A stretch of DNA of 57,905 nt from a virus, in the IMG/VR virus record IMGVR_UViG_3300013006_000040, positions 1-57,905 of that record. One strand, given 5' to 3'. The position numbers were made by a program, and so were the translations under genes. Shown in pieces: positions 29,859 to 37,638 of this stretch (positions are counted from its first letter, which is position 1; every line of letters starts with the position of its first letter). The notes under the pieces are model-generated. The model saw only the letters and a list, made by a program, of their open reading frames with translations. It did not search any database and was not told the DNA's origin.

Positions 29859-29866
29859 TATTTATT
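29859..29866 (-). promoter_or_regulatory. T4-type late promoter candidate
   Basis: Minus-strand AATAAATA (one mismatch to TATAAATA), 20 nt before the ATG at 29839. Confidence 0.45.
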
Positions 29867-30230
29867 GTCCCACAACCTCCCACATATCTCCATCTTCAGA
29901 GTATCTATCGTCATCTACACGGGGAGGTATTATGAAATAATCCTCAGGATCCGTCATGACATCCTCGAGTCGCTCGGTTGCCAAGCCATTGCCCATTGTT
30001 CCAGTCTTAATAAGCATTGATGTTTGTACAGACTTTTTATATCTGTGATATTCTGACTCGTCTCGAGCCATATAATCTTTTTGCTTTTCAGAGAATACTT
30101 GTTTCTGTTCCTCTGACCATTGCCTTGAATTGGCACAAGCCCGGGTGCAAAATTTCCCAGGCTTGTTATGGTGTGTCCCACACTTAGGACAGGTCTTCGT
30201 CGTTGTCGTCGAGGTCTTGATACTGCTCAT
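29862..30230 (-). CDS. Zinc-ribbon protein with 'CPKCG...FCTRACANS' motif
   Basis: 122 aa. Residues 14-33 (CPKCGTHHNKPGKFCTRACA) form a four-Cys ribbon (CxxC...CxxxC), followed by NSRQWSEEQKQVFSEKQ. This finger type is common at the start of homing endonucleases and their relatives. The rest is charged and ends EDGDMWEVVGQ, with no nuclease core seen. Its first 47 nt lie inside another gene (30184-30363). Confidence 0.75.
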   Translation of the reverse strand: MSSIKTSTTTTKTCPKCGTHHNKPGKFCTRACANSRQWSEEQKQVFSEKQKDYMARDESEYHRYKKSVQTSMLIKTGTMGNGLATERLEDVMTDPEDYFIIPPRVDDDRYSEDGDMWEVVGQ

Positions 30231-30363
30231 CTATTTGATCTTCATCTATAGCGCCACCGCAGAATGGACAAAATCCTACTTTATAATGATGTTCGTCAAG
30301 ATCATGTTTTATCTTGAAGACGGCATCACATTCGACGCACTCGTGATGTTTGTTTTTTGCCAT
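30184..30363 (-). CDS. Small double-CxxC zinc-ribbon protein
   Basis: 59 aa: HHECVECDAVFKIKHDLDEH, then FCPFCGGAIDEDQID and an Asp-rich tail. Cys9/Cys12 and Cys32/Cys35 form a classical ribbon. I know this small protein from T4-like phages. It is nested: its first 55 nt overlap the end of the nucleotidyltransferase gene and its last 47 nt the start of the next zinc-finger gene, each in a different frame. Confidence 0.75.
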   Translation of the reverse strand: MAKNKHHECVECDAVFKIKHDLDEHHYKVGFCPFCGGAIDEDQIDEQYQDLDDNDEDLS

Positions 30364-30803
30364 GTCTCAATTCCTCTTTTCTTTGCTTCAGTTTCAAATA
30401 CTCTAGTTCTTAAATCCGATGAACTAAAGTAATGATCACGCTTGTTAAAATAAATGTCAATTTTTCTTTTCTCACAGATAGCTTTGCCTGTGTATTCAGT
30501 ATCTCTATACTCCTCACCCAAGATACGAATATCAATAGGCAAAGACATAAAGATGTCCTCAAGCTCTTTTTCTGTTGAATATACAATAATCTCATCGACG
30601 TGTTTGCAAGCGGCAACTTGTATTTGCCGTTCGATTATTGATTGTACTGGTTTGTTTTTACTTGTCCTGTCGATTGTTGGATCGACTTGGATTGCTGCGA
30701 TTAAATGATCGCATTGTTTTTTCGCTTCTTCTAGCATGATAACATGACCAGCATGAAAAAGATCAAAAGTACTGCAAGTAATTCCTATAATTTTATTACT
30801 CAT
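30309..30803 (-). CDS. TagD-like cytidylyltransferase-family protein
   Basis: 164 aa. The nucleotidyltransferase signature is clear: TFDLFHAGHV (the HxGH at 17-20), a middle with ILGEEYRDTEYTGK, and YFSSSDLRTRVFE, which matches the 'ISSTxLR' loop. The family moves CMP or AMP onto phosphorylated alcohols (for example glycerol-3-phosphate). The substrate here is unknown. It overlaps the next gene by 55 nt and is coupled to a 24-codon ORF upstream by ATGA. Confidence 0.85.
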   Translation of the reverse strand: MSNKIIGITCSTFDLFHAGHVIMLEEAKKQCDHLIAAIQVDPTIDRTSKNKPVQSIIERQIQVAACKHVDEIIVYSTEKELEDIFMSLPIDIRILGEEYRDTEYTGKAICEKRKIDIYFNKRDHYFSSSDLRTRVFETEAKKRGIETWQKTNITSASNVMPSSR

Positions 30804-30874
30804 ATTTGCTTATCCTCTTTTAATTCAAATCCATTAATAACATCATTAAACTTTTCAATAGTTAATCCTGGCAT
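30800..30874 (-). CDS. 24-codon ORF coupled to the cytidylyltransferase
   Basis: MPGLTIEKFNDVINGFEL plus a charged end. It has a strong AAAGGAG ribosome site and ends in an ATGA overlap with the cytidylyltransferase start. Either a tiny protein or a translational leader. Confidence 0.5.
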   Translation of the reverse strand: MPGLTIEKFNDVINGFELKEDKQI

Positions 30875-30885
30875 AATATACTCCT

Positions 30886-31068
30886 TTAATTTTCTTCAAT
30901 TTGCCATTTGCCTTCGGGGCATTTTTCCCATTTAATTAGTGTCTTGCCCCATATGGCACAGCCACATGATTTACAAAATTTTGCACCAATAATAATTTTT
31001 TTATGTTCGCATGTCTCGCAAATTCGTCTGCGAACTATTGCATAGTTTGTTTCTTTATCTGAATCCAT
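30886..31068 (-). CDS. Small Cys-rich phage protein (two CxxC pairs)
   Basis: 60 aa: RRRICETCEHKK, then KFCKSCGCAIWGKTLIKW, then KCPEGKWQIEEN. At least five Cys residues make one or two metal sites. This pattern is common in marine T4-like phages; function unknown. Its start lies inside the previous gene (34 nt overlap). Confidence 0.78.
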   Translation of the reverse strand: MDSDKETNYAIVRRRICETCEHKKIIIGAKFCKSCGCAIWGKTLIKWEKCPEGKWQIEEN

Positions 31069-31274
31069 TTTTTACACCAATAATTAGGTTTCACTTTGGC
31101 ATCCCAGGTTTTACAATATTTTGTTCCTGGCACATATGCCCCACAATTTGCACAATTTTCTTTACTATTACCAACAGCATACGCAGGAGGTAATTTTTTA
31201 GGAATTAATGTTCCGTCAGGATATTTCCTAGGTCTTAACTCCTCAAACTTCTTTACCATATTTAGTCCTGTCAT
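31035..31274 (-). CDS. Cys-rich small protein, 'NCANCGAYVPGTKYC' type
   Basis: 79 aa. The C-terminal half holds ENCANCGAYVPGTKYCKTW and PNYWCKKWIQ, a four-Cys cluster that may carry zinc or an iron-sulfur centre. The nearby Fe-S assembly genes make the latter worth testing. Start at 31274 by ATGA overlap with the upstream gene; an ATG 15 nt later has the better ribosome site (AGGA). Confidence 0.75.
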   Translation of the reverse strand: MTGLNMVKKFEELRPRKYPDGTLIPKKLPPAYAVGNSKENCANCGAYVPGTKYCKTWDAKVKPNYWCKKWIQIKKQTMQ

Positions 31275-31741
31275 TTAACATCTATCACATGAGCTTCCAC
31301 CCCATAACCTACAGTAGTTGCTCTAGTATTTCCGGCTACTAAGTGGTGATGGGTTTGACCTTGTGCGTCAGTATGTCTATATACGATTGGTCTATCTATA
31401 CCACCACCTAGTTTCATTTGAGATTTAACTCTGTTAACTTTTTCCTTATCCTCGACTGCTTTTACTCCCTGACCAATTTCTGAATTATTGACATTAGTTC
31501 CAGGTTTTATTTTCTCAATTTTTGATGAGGATAGAGCAGCAGTAAACGAATCCTTATCCTTAGCAAATTTATGAATTGCTGATGCTATTACAGGATGAAC
31601 ATCACTCATATGTCCGGATTTTATTGCATTACTTTGGACAACATTCTCATTATGCTCCTCATCTGAGAGCCTTTGCGGGTTTGGTTTTTTATATGTTACA
31701 GGTGTAACCTCTTCGTCTATAAATTCTTTAAATTGTTTCAT
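31271..31741 (-). CDS. Protein with a ParB/Srx-like C-terminal segment
   Basis: 156 aa starting MKQFKEFIDEEVTPVTYK, a start type often seen in T4-like phage proteins. The C-terminal part PIVYRHTDAQGQTHHHLVAG followed by NTRATTVGYGVEAHVIDV looks like the ParB/sulfiredoxin core ('h.V.R..DG.Y.LVAGNTRL'). The middle is charged. ATGA overlap with nrdB. A DNA-binding, nuclease or nucleotide-hydrolysing role is possible. Confidence 0.68.
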   Translation of the reverse strand: MKQFKEFIDEEVTPVTYKKPNPQRLSDEEHNENVVQSNAIKSGHMSDVHPVIASAIHKFAKDKDSFTAALSSSKIEKIKPGTNVNNSEIGQGVKAVEDKEKVNRVKSQMKLGGGIDRPIVYRHTDAQGQTHHHLVAGNTRATTVGYGVEAHVIDVK

Positions 31742-32721
31742 GCAGCCTTTCCCCATACATCATGCCAGTCGCCAGACAAGGCACCTTTGGCGTAGTCTGT
31801 TGCTCTGTTCTCAAAGAAATTAGTATGCGTTGGAGCATTAATCATTTCTTCAACCCAGGGTAAAGGATTCTTTTTACGCTTGAAGATACCTTTTAGTCCA
31901 AGACTAATTAGACGTCTATCAGCAATGTAGCGAATATATTCCTTTACATCATGCTCTGTCAACCCTTCGATAGCGCCAGATTTGAAAGACAGTTCAATAA
32001 ACTTATCTTCAAGACTAACCATCTTCTCCGCAATCGAGTAGATCTTTTCTTTGAGAGTATCATTCCATATCTCCTTATTTTCTTCGATGTAGGTACGGAA
32101 TAATTTAATCATGCCTTCAGCGTGTTGTGTCTCATCCACAATAGACCAGGTAACAATTTGTCCCATGCCTCTCATTTTACCTGTACGAGGAAAGTTAAGT
32201 AACATAATAAAGGAACTGAACAGTTGCATACCTTCGGTGAATGCGCTAAACACAGCAATATGTTCCGCAGTTGAGGCAATCGTACCGTTCTTAGATGAGA
32301 TATCAAGAACAAAGTCATGCTTGTCTTTCATTTCCTGATACTCAAGAAATTGATTATATGTTGTCTCAGGCAATCCCAAGGTTTCAATCAGATGGGAATA
32401 TGCTGCAATGTGCAATGCTTCACGAGCTGCAAAGCCCATTAGCATCATTCTTATCTCAGGTTGCGGAAAGTGAGGTAGATAATTATTGACATATCCACCA
32501 GCAACATCAATATCTCCCTGAGTAAAGAATCGGAAGATGTGTGTAAGGAATTGTTTTTCTTCATTTGATAACTTCTTTTTCCAATCTTTAACATCCTCGT
32601 GCATCGGTACTTCAGTATGTAACCAATGGCTTTGCTCATGCTTTAGCCATGCATCATATGCCCAAGGGTAATTAAAGGGTTTAAACGAATTTCTATCATC
32701 CGTCATTCTTGTCTTTTTCAT
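31738..32721 (-). CDS. nrdB: Class Ia ribonucleotide reductase, beta subunit
   Basis: 327 aa. It holds the diiron-tyrosyl radical that starts ribonucleotide reduction. Ligands are all visible: Asp70 (FTQGD), Glu101 and His104 in REALHIAAY, Glu163 (FTEGM), Glu197 and His200 in DETQH. The radical Tyr108 is present, seven residues after Glu101 as in E. coli. It sits with two A-type Fe-S carriers upstream and shares the block with nrdA. AAAAGG precedes the ATG. Makes dNTPs for phage DNA. Confidence 0.95.
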   Translation of the reverse strand: MKKTRMTDDRNSFKPFNYPWAYDAWLKHEQSHWLHTEVPMHEDVKDWKKKLSNEEKQFLTHIFRFFTQGDIDVAGGYVNNYLPHFPQPEIRMMLMGFAAREALHIAAYSHLIETLGLPETTYNQFLEYQEMKDKHDFVLDISSKNGTIASTAEHIAVFSAFTEGMQLFSSFIMLLNFPRTGKMRGMGQIVTWSIVDETQHAEGMIKLFRTYIEENKEIWNDTLKEKIYSIAEKMVSLEDKFIELSFKSGAIEGLTEHDVKEYIRYIADRRLISLGLKGIFKRKKNPLPWVEEMINAPTHTNFFENRATDYAKGALSGDWHDVWGKAA

Positions 32722-32735
32722 TTATGCCTTTTCTT

Positions 32736-33059
32736 TTATACAGTAAAACTACTACCACATCCGCAGGTTGTTTGTGCATTTGGATTTGTTATAACAAACT
32801 GCGAACCTTGTAAATCATCTTTGTAATCTATGCTTGCACCTTGTAGATATTGCATACTCATAGAATCCACTAACACCTTAAATTTTTCTAAAGGTAATTC
32901 AAAATCATCTTCATTCATAACCTCATCAAATGTAAATCCATAACTCATTCCACTACAACCGCCCCCTTGAACAAATGTTCTTAGTGATAGGTCAGGGTTG
33001 TTTTCTTCTGCGAGAAGATCTAAAATTTTTATTTTTGCTGACTCTGTTATTGTAATCAT
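32736..33059 (-). CDS. A-type iron-sulfur carrier (ErpA/IscA-like), copy 2
   Basis: 107 aa. The three conserved Cys are present: Cys35 in [10 protein letters not shown], and Cys99 and Cys101 in TTCGCGSSF. These proteins carry [2Fe-2S]/[4Fe-4S] clusters or iron to target enzymes. It lies between nrdB and a conserved 210 aa gene, and shares little beyond the Cys motifs with copy 1, so the two may serve different targets. Confidence 0.9.
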   Translation of the reverse strand: MITITESAKIKILDLLAEENNPDLSLRTFVQGGGCSGMSYGFTFDEVMNEDDFELPLEKFKVLVDSMSMQYLQGASIDYKDDLQGSQFVITNPNAQTTCGCGSSFTV

Positions 33060-33688
33060 TTTTGTTCCTCGTACATTACAGTATTAGTTTCACCCAATGC
33101 CCATTTAGCATCCGTTTCAACAGACCATCGGGTGGTTGCTACTTTAAAGTCTGGCATCTTCAGCTCTTTTGGGTTGCTGCTTGGTTCTAATATAATCAAT
33201 CTATTATTTGGCTGAGCAGCAAACTGCCCATTATCACACTGAATGAAATTATAAGACTTGTGATCTTCGATGTCTTCGCTAAACCCTGTATCAAGTATGT
33301 TGAAATCAGGATGAGCAGAATCAAGTGTAAAAAGATAAACACCATATTGCCAATCTCCATTCTTTAATTTAAACTTACACTTCATTGATTGTAACTGTGC
33401 TTTCTTTATAACTGTTATGTCATATGAAAGACAATCCCATAATTGCAAATAATCTAATGGTAATTCATTCTCAACAGGTTTCCAACAATATGCATGTAAT
33501 GGCAATTTGTCATACAATGCACCATAGTTGTTTAGGTATGATTCAATACGAAATGCTTGGCCCCGCAATGATTTAACACTGACCCACCAACAAGGTTCAA
33601 GTTCTCCGTAACCTTTCTCAAAGTTATAGAGAAATTCTTTGCGAACAAAACACTTAACGGGGGGAAGATTTGCAACAATATGTGCCAT
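33056..33688 (-). CDS. Conserved T4-like phage protein of unknown function
   Basis: 210 aa starting [20 protein letters not shown], followed by [21 protein letters not shown] recognise this N-terminus from T4-like phages, without known function. It is Trp/Tyr rich, with no membrane segment. ATGA overlap with the carrier gene downstream. Position between two Fe-S carriers raises the question of a link to iron or RNR, but nothing in the sequence proves it. Confidence 0.78.
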   Translation of the reverse strand: MAHIVANLPPVKCFVRKEFLYNFEKGYGELEPCWWVSVKSLRGQAFRIESYLNNYGALYDKLPLHAYCWKPVENELPLDYLQLWDCLSYDITVIKKAQLQSMKCKFKLKNGDWQYGVYLFTLDSAHPDFNILDTGFSEDIEDHKSYNFIQCDNGQFAAQPNNRLIILEPSSNPKELKMPDFKVATTRWSVETDAKWALGETNTVMYEEQK

Positions 33689-34018
33689 TTATATCCTAAA
33701 ACTTTCTCCGCAACCACAGCGGTCACGCTCATTTGGATTTTTAAAATCGAATCCTTCGTTGAGGCCATTACGTTTGTAATCTATAGTCATGCCATCGATA
33801 TATACCAGATCTTTAACATTAGCAACGACATAAACACCATCGTCGAATTCCCATATCTTGTCATAAAGTGGGTTTGTTTTCCCAGTGTCGAGATACTCAA
33901 GAACATACGCCAGACCACTGCACCCTGTGGTTTTTACACCAACACGAATGCCAACACCTGAACCACGCTTCTCGAGATGTTGTTTAATTTTGCTAGACGC
34001 TAATTGCGTGAGTGTCAT
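33689..34018 (-). CDS. A-type iron-sulfur carrier (IscA-like), copy 1
   Basis: 109 aa: VGVKTTGCSGLAYVLEY with Cys33, and RDRCGCGESF with Cys101 and Cys103 at the C-terminus, plus FDFKNPNE just before. This is a complete IscA-type protein. The ATG at 34018 has GGAG five nt upstream and lies 26 nt inside the end of the IscU gene, so scaffold and carrier are translated together. Confidence 0.92.
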   Translation of the reverse strand: MTLTQLASSKIKQHLEKRGSGVGIRVGVKTTGCSGLAYVLEYLDTGKTNPLYDKIWEFDDGVYVVANVKDLVYIDGMTIDYKRNGLNEGFDFKNPNERDRCGCGESFRI

Positions 34019-34388
34019 GTTTACTCCGGTAATCGTTGATTGCTGCTTTAATAGCATCTTCTGCTAAAATGGAACAATGTATCTTTACTGGTGGAAGCGC
34101 AAGCTCTTCTGCAATCTGGGAGTTTTTAAGATTAACAGCATCATTAATATGCATACCCTTAACCCACTCTGTAACCAGCGACGAACTGGCGATTGCTGAA
34201 CCACATCCATATGTCTTGAAACGAGCATCTCTAATAATACCATCGTCGTCTACCTTTATTTGTAGTTTCATGACGTCGCCGCAGGCAGGTGCCCCCACCA
34301 TACCTGTGCCGATTGTGTCGTCTATTTCAAATTTGCCTACATTACGAGGATTTTCGTAATGATCGATTACCTTGTCAGAGTAGGCCAT
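33993..34388 (-). CDS. iscU: Iron-sulfur cluster scaffold protein
   Basis: 131 aa, full length. It has the three cluster-binding Cys: Cys36 in PACGDVMKLQI, Cys62 in YGCGSAIASSS and Cys105 in KIHCSIL, plus LPPVK, the HscA-binding motif. IscU receives sulfur from IscS and hands clusters to carriers. No IscS, HscA or ferredoxin is in view, so it would have to use host partners. Unusual in a phage. Confidence 0.95.
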   Translation of the reverse strand: MAYSDKVIDHYENPRNVGKFEIDDTIGTGMVGAPACGDVMKLQIKVDDDGIIRDARFKTYGCGSAIASSSLVTEWVKGMHINDAVNLKNSQIAEELALPPVKIHCSILAEDAIKAAINDYRSKHDTHAISV

Positions 34389-34391
34389 ATA

Positions 34392-34640
34392 TTACCAGGT
34401 TACTTTGCCGCTAGAAATCTTTCTTAGACCCATATTAATAGCGCCCATCAAAAGCATTTGATATTCTGCAGGAACTACAAAGCCATAATTTGTTTGTACT
34501 ATTACTAATACGCCTGCTACAATATTAGCCCAGAAAGTTTTACTATAGTACCACTTCTTACCTGTTGCTTCGCTTACCATTGCTTCGTTAACTGCTTCAA
34601 TAATGTTTTCGTTAACTACTGTTTGTTTTTTCGTTGCCAT
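34392..34640 (-). CDS. Small membrane protein, possible holin
   Basis: 82 aa. After a polar start, KKWYYSKTFWANIVAGVLV begins one helix, and a second follows (PAEYQMLLMGAINMGL) before ISSGKVTW. This 'KTFWANI--...W' pattern is found in many phage small membrane proteins, sometimes called holin-like. It is 3 nt upstream of the IscU gene. Candidate holin, weaker than the one at 13316. Confidence 0.65.
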   Translation of the reverse strand: MATKKQTVVNENIIEAVNEAMVSEATGKKWYYSKTFWANIVAGVLVIVQTNYGFVVPAEYQMLLMGAINMGLRKISSGKVTW

Positions 34641-34664
34641 TTTATTTCCTTATTTTTATATTTG

Positions 34665-34814
34665 TTACCAATGTCTTATAACACCTGCTATGATAAAGCA
34701 GTTGGTGATTATATATGATACCACAATAATTGTTCTTATAATTGCTACTCTATCTGCTTCTTTTTTGTCATTGGACGCTTTTTCTCCAAGTGCCTTTGCC
34801 CAAAGTTTCCACAT
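34665..34814 (-). CDS. Tiny conserved-type membrane protein
   Basis: 49 aa starting MWKLWAKALGEKASNDKK, then one helix (IIVVSYIITNCFIIAGVI) and RHW. I know near copies from T4-like phages. It starts directly after the nrdA stop. Function unknown. Confidence 0.72.
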   Translation of the reverse strand: MWKLWAKALGEKASNDKKEADRVAIIRTIIVVSYIITNCFIIAGVIRHW

Positions 34815-36626
34815 TTAACCCTCGCATGCCAAACAAGTATCGCCCTCTATCATCGCCTTCATATCTAATTCTTTGATAACTTCTCTTTCGATTCTCTTAG
34901 AGACTTTATCTGCCTTGCCGATCTTTTCAGAACGACAATAGTAAAGGGTTTTTAATCCCTGCTTCCATGCTAGAAAATGAACAGCATGTAGGTATTTAAT
35001 ATTTGCATCTGGTCTAAAGAATAGATTAACAGACTGCGCTTGATCTATATATTGTTGTCTATCGGCAGCATGCTGGATAACCCAACGCTGGTCAATTTCC
35101 ATAGATGTTTTAAATACATCTTTATCCCAATCAGACATCCAAGTCAGGTGTTGCACTGAACCATCATTAGCAATGATAGATGACCAAATTTGATTATACT
35201 CATCCTGACTAATAAGATGACTGTCGTCTGACAAGTGGTCTTGAATTACTTTATCCAACCATTTATTTTTATTTAACGACGATCCCGACAAAGTGTCTTG
35301 TCTATAAGCGTTAGCACGTAATGGCTCGACGGAAGGAGAAGTATTACCCATAATAATGGAAGAAGAAGCGTTAGGAGCGATAGCAAGCATGTGAGAAAAA
35401 CGCCTTCCCGTACCTGCAGCATCGGGCGCCTCGCCTCTTTCATGTCCCAATTTGAGGTTTGCATTATCTAATCCTGTTCTAATATGTTTAAAAATTTGGT
35501 GGTTTCTTCCCACAGCCATTGCGCTTTCCCATGGAATGCTATTCTTTTGTAAATATGCATGCCAGCCTAAGGCTCCAATACCAATGCTACGCTCACGAGT
35601 AGCAGAGTAAATAGCCCTGGAAATGGCACTAGGTGCATTATCAATAAAATACTGTAAAACATTATCAAGCATCTCAGCAACATCACGAAGGAAGAGAGCG
35701 TCAGATTTCCATTCATCATAGTACTCCAAATTCAAAGATGATAAACAACATACCGCTGTACGCTCTTTATCAGTAGGCAAAATAATCTCAGAACATAAAT
35801 TAGATTGCTTAATGCTTAGACCAAGTTTCTTTTGGAAGTCTGGCATTGCTCTGTTACTTGTATCAATGAAATGTAAATAAGGTTCACCTGTTTGCATTCT
35901 CATTTCTAAAATACGTTGCCACAATTCTCTAGCAGAAATAGTATCACGTACTACTCCAGAATGGGGATCTTTTAATTCCCATGTGTCATTTGCGTCTTTG
36001 TCCAACATACACTTCTCAACCAACTGCATAAAGTCATCAGTGATATTGATACCGTGATGCAAATTAAGTGTCCTCATATTAGGATCACCTGTTGGTTTTC
36101 TCATCTCTAAGAAGATAAGGATATCGGGATGAGAAATATCAAGATAAGCAGCATAAGACCCCCGCCTCGTCCGCCCTTGTCTGTATGCCAAACTACTAGC
36201 GTCATAAGTGCGAAGATGAGGCATAACGCCAACGCTTTTATCATCTGCTGATCTGATACCAATTCCAATTCCAACTCCTCCGCCCAGCATGCTGAGCCAA
36301 TTTACTTCTGCGAGAGTATTAACCAAGCCTTCTGCACTGTCATCCAAATATGGTAAAAAACAAGATATAGGCAACCCACGCTTGCTACGACCAAAGCTAA
36401 GAATGGGAGTAGAATAAGAAAGCCAATGCTTGGACGAATACTCATAAAGTCGTTGTGCATGCTTTGCATTAGAGCCAAACGCTTTTGATACATATGCAAA
36501 CCTTTCTTGAGGCGATGCCTCATCATCTTTCATGTAACTTTCTTTTAATCTTTTAATTCCCAATTCATCAAACAAACTATCTCTAGTATAATTGACATTT
36601 ATCCCATGGACTACATCTTTAGTCAT
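34815..36626 (-). CDS. nrdA: Class Ia ribonucleotide reductase, alpha subunit
   Basis: 603 aa. It reduces ribonucleotides using the radical from NrdB. Key residues: Cys89 in PISCFLP (redox), Asn276, Cys278 and Glu280 in QSNLCSEIILP (active site), Cys293/294 in TAVCCLSSL (partner Cys), APNASSSIIMGNTSPS, and a C-terminal CLAC tail for re-reduction. The N-terminal ATP cone of bacterial NrdA is missing, as in many phage forms, so dATP inhibition is probably lost. GGAG precedes the ATG. Confidence 0.96.
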   Translation of the reverse strand: MTKDVVHGINVNYTRDSLFDELGIKRLKESYMKDDEASPQERFAYVSKAFGSNAKHAQRLYEYSSKHWLSYSTPILSFGRSKRGLPISCFLPYLDDSAEGLVNTLAEVNWLSMLGGGVGIGIGIRSADDKSVGVMPHLRTYDASSLAYRQGRTRRGSYAAYLDISHPDILIFLEMRKPTGDPNMRTLNLHHGINITDDFMQLVEKCMLDKDANDTWELKDPHSGVVRDTISARELWQRILEMRMQTGEPYLHFIDTSNRAMPDFQKKLGLSIKQSNLCSEIILPTDKERTAVCCLSSLNLEYYDEWKSDALFLRDVAEMLDNVLQYFIDNAPSAISRAIYSATRERSIGIGALGWHAYLQKNSIPWESAMAVGRNHQIFKHIRTGLDNANLKLGHERGEAPDAAGTGRRFSHMLAIAPNASSSIIMGNTSPSVEPLRANAYRQDTLSGSSLNKNKWLDKVIQDHLSDDSHLISQDEYNQIWSSIIANDGSVQHLTWMSDWDKDVFKTSMEIDQRWVIQHAADRQQYIDQAQSVNLFFRPDANIKYLHAVHFLAWKQGLKTLYYCRSEKIGKADKVSKRIEREVIKELDMKAMIEGDTCLACEG

Positions 36627-36642
36627 TCTTACTCCAATTTTA

Positions 36643-36900
36643 TTATTTTACTGATTCAAAAATATGCTTTTGTATTTGATACCACTCGTTCCATGCGTCA
36701 TTTCTAACAGCACAGTCATAATATGTAGTATAATTTATTGTCACTGTATTAGCAACATCACTTAGCTTTGCGCCTTCTTTTAGTTCCTGTAACTGGGGAC
36801 AGGGTTGTAATGAATATTTAGGTGGTTCAGGAAACTTAGCTGTCACGGGAACAGTAGTTGAACATCCTGTTAATAGTAATAACCATAGTATATATTTCAT
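36643..36900 (-). CDS. Outer-membrane spanin lipoprotein (Rz1-like)
   Basis: 85 aa. MKYILWLLLLTGC is a lipoprotein signal with the lipidated Cys13, then a short Pro-containing stretch (PVTAKFPEPPKYSLQPCP). Together with the coupled gene upstream (36897-37319) this is the o-spanin/i-spanin pair that fuses the inner and outer membranes at the end of lysis. The ATGA overlap between the two is typical. Diagnostic of a Gram-negative host. Confidence 0.8.
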   Translation of the reverse strand: MKYILWLLLLTGCSTTVPVTAKFPEPPKYSLQPCPQLQELKEGAKLSDVANTVTINYTTYYDCAVRNDAWNEWYQIQKHIFESVK

Positions 36901-37319
36901 CGCTTCGCTGCCTTATTATGGGCTTCTATAAATTCGTTTGGTATAGTACAGGAGTTGTCGTATTTAACAATCTCTCTATCTATATATTGTTTCAAGACTC
37001 TTTTCTTTTCTACGAGTTGGATAACAGTCTTTTGTGTTTTTGCTTCTAATTTTGTATTGGCATCTTTGCTTTGTTCTTCTGCCAATGCAACTTTAGCTTC
37101 CATCTCTTTGACTCTGGCTACCCAAGCCTCATTATTGTAAATAGCGCCTTCGAAGAATATTCCAAGGGCAAGTAAAGCAATCCCTACATAATGTAGAATA
37201 ATTTTATATTGGCGTATTAGGGGTATGAATCCGAGAAAAGTACTAAACAATATCGCTAGCGCACCTGCGCATACGACGTAATGAAAAATCCAGGTAGGAA
37301 GAAAAGATAGTATCCACAT
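36897..37319 (-). CDS. Inner-membrane spanin (Rz-like)
   Basis: 140 aa. Two to three hydrophobic helices at the N-terminus (WIFHYVVCAGALAILFSTFL, then YVGIALLALGIFFEG), a coiled coil (about 65-110), and the ending NSCTIPNEFIEAHNKAAKR, which has the 'C-IP-EF--AHN-AA' form of Rz-type C-termini. This protein should span the periplasm and meet the lipoprotein encoded by the next gene. Confidence 0.78.
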   Translation of the reverse strand: MWILSFLPTWIFHYVVCAGALAILFSTFLGFIPLIRQYKIILHYVGIALLALGIFFEGAIYNNEAWVARVKEMEAKVALAEEQSKDANTKLEAKTQKTVIQLVEKKRVLKQYIDREIVKYDNSCTIPNEFIEAHNKAAKR

Positions 37320-37420
37320 ATCTTATATATCTAATCACAACTCTTTAGTTATCGGAAAAATCTTAGAAATAGCCTCAGCGCATGCTTTTGCAACTTTAAT
37401 ACGTTCTTTTTGTGTTCCAT

Positions 37421-37636
37421 TTAATGTATTTTAATGTCCCTTTTAGTTTTTGATCGTATGGATACGTTAGCTGCTAATTTTTTAAAATCCTCTTCTGAAC
37501 CAACATATTCATTTGCGAGCAAAAGTCTAGCTAAAATAATGGAACTTAGTATTAGTGGATCTATTTCATGTTTCTTGAGCATAGATGAAAGGAATTCATC
37601 TACATCATAGGCCATAGATTCCATGTTATTTTTCAT
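37421..37636 (-). CDS. Conserved-type small phage protein
   Basis: 71 aa: MAYDVDEFLSSMLKKHEIDP, LILSSIILARLLLANEYVG, SEEDFKKLAANVSIRSK. This helical protein resembles small proteins in other T4-like phages. The ATG at 37636 follows the upstream stop by 2 nt. Function unknown. The 100 bp downstream (37320-37420) shows no gene with a proper start. Confidence 0.72.
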   Translation of the reverse strand: MKNNMESMAYDVDEFLSSMLKKHEIDPLILSSIILARLLLANEYVGSEEDFKKLAANVSIRSKTKRDIKIH

Positions 37637-37638
37637 AA

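Noticed and set aside
37335-37430. Open minus-strand stretch with KERIKVAKACAEAISKIFP
   Set aside because: It looks protein-like but has no start codon after the preceding stop and no ribosome site. Recorded only as a possible remnant of a C-terminus.
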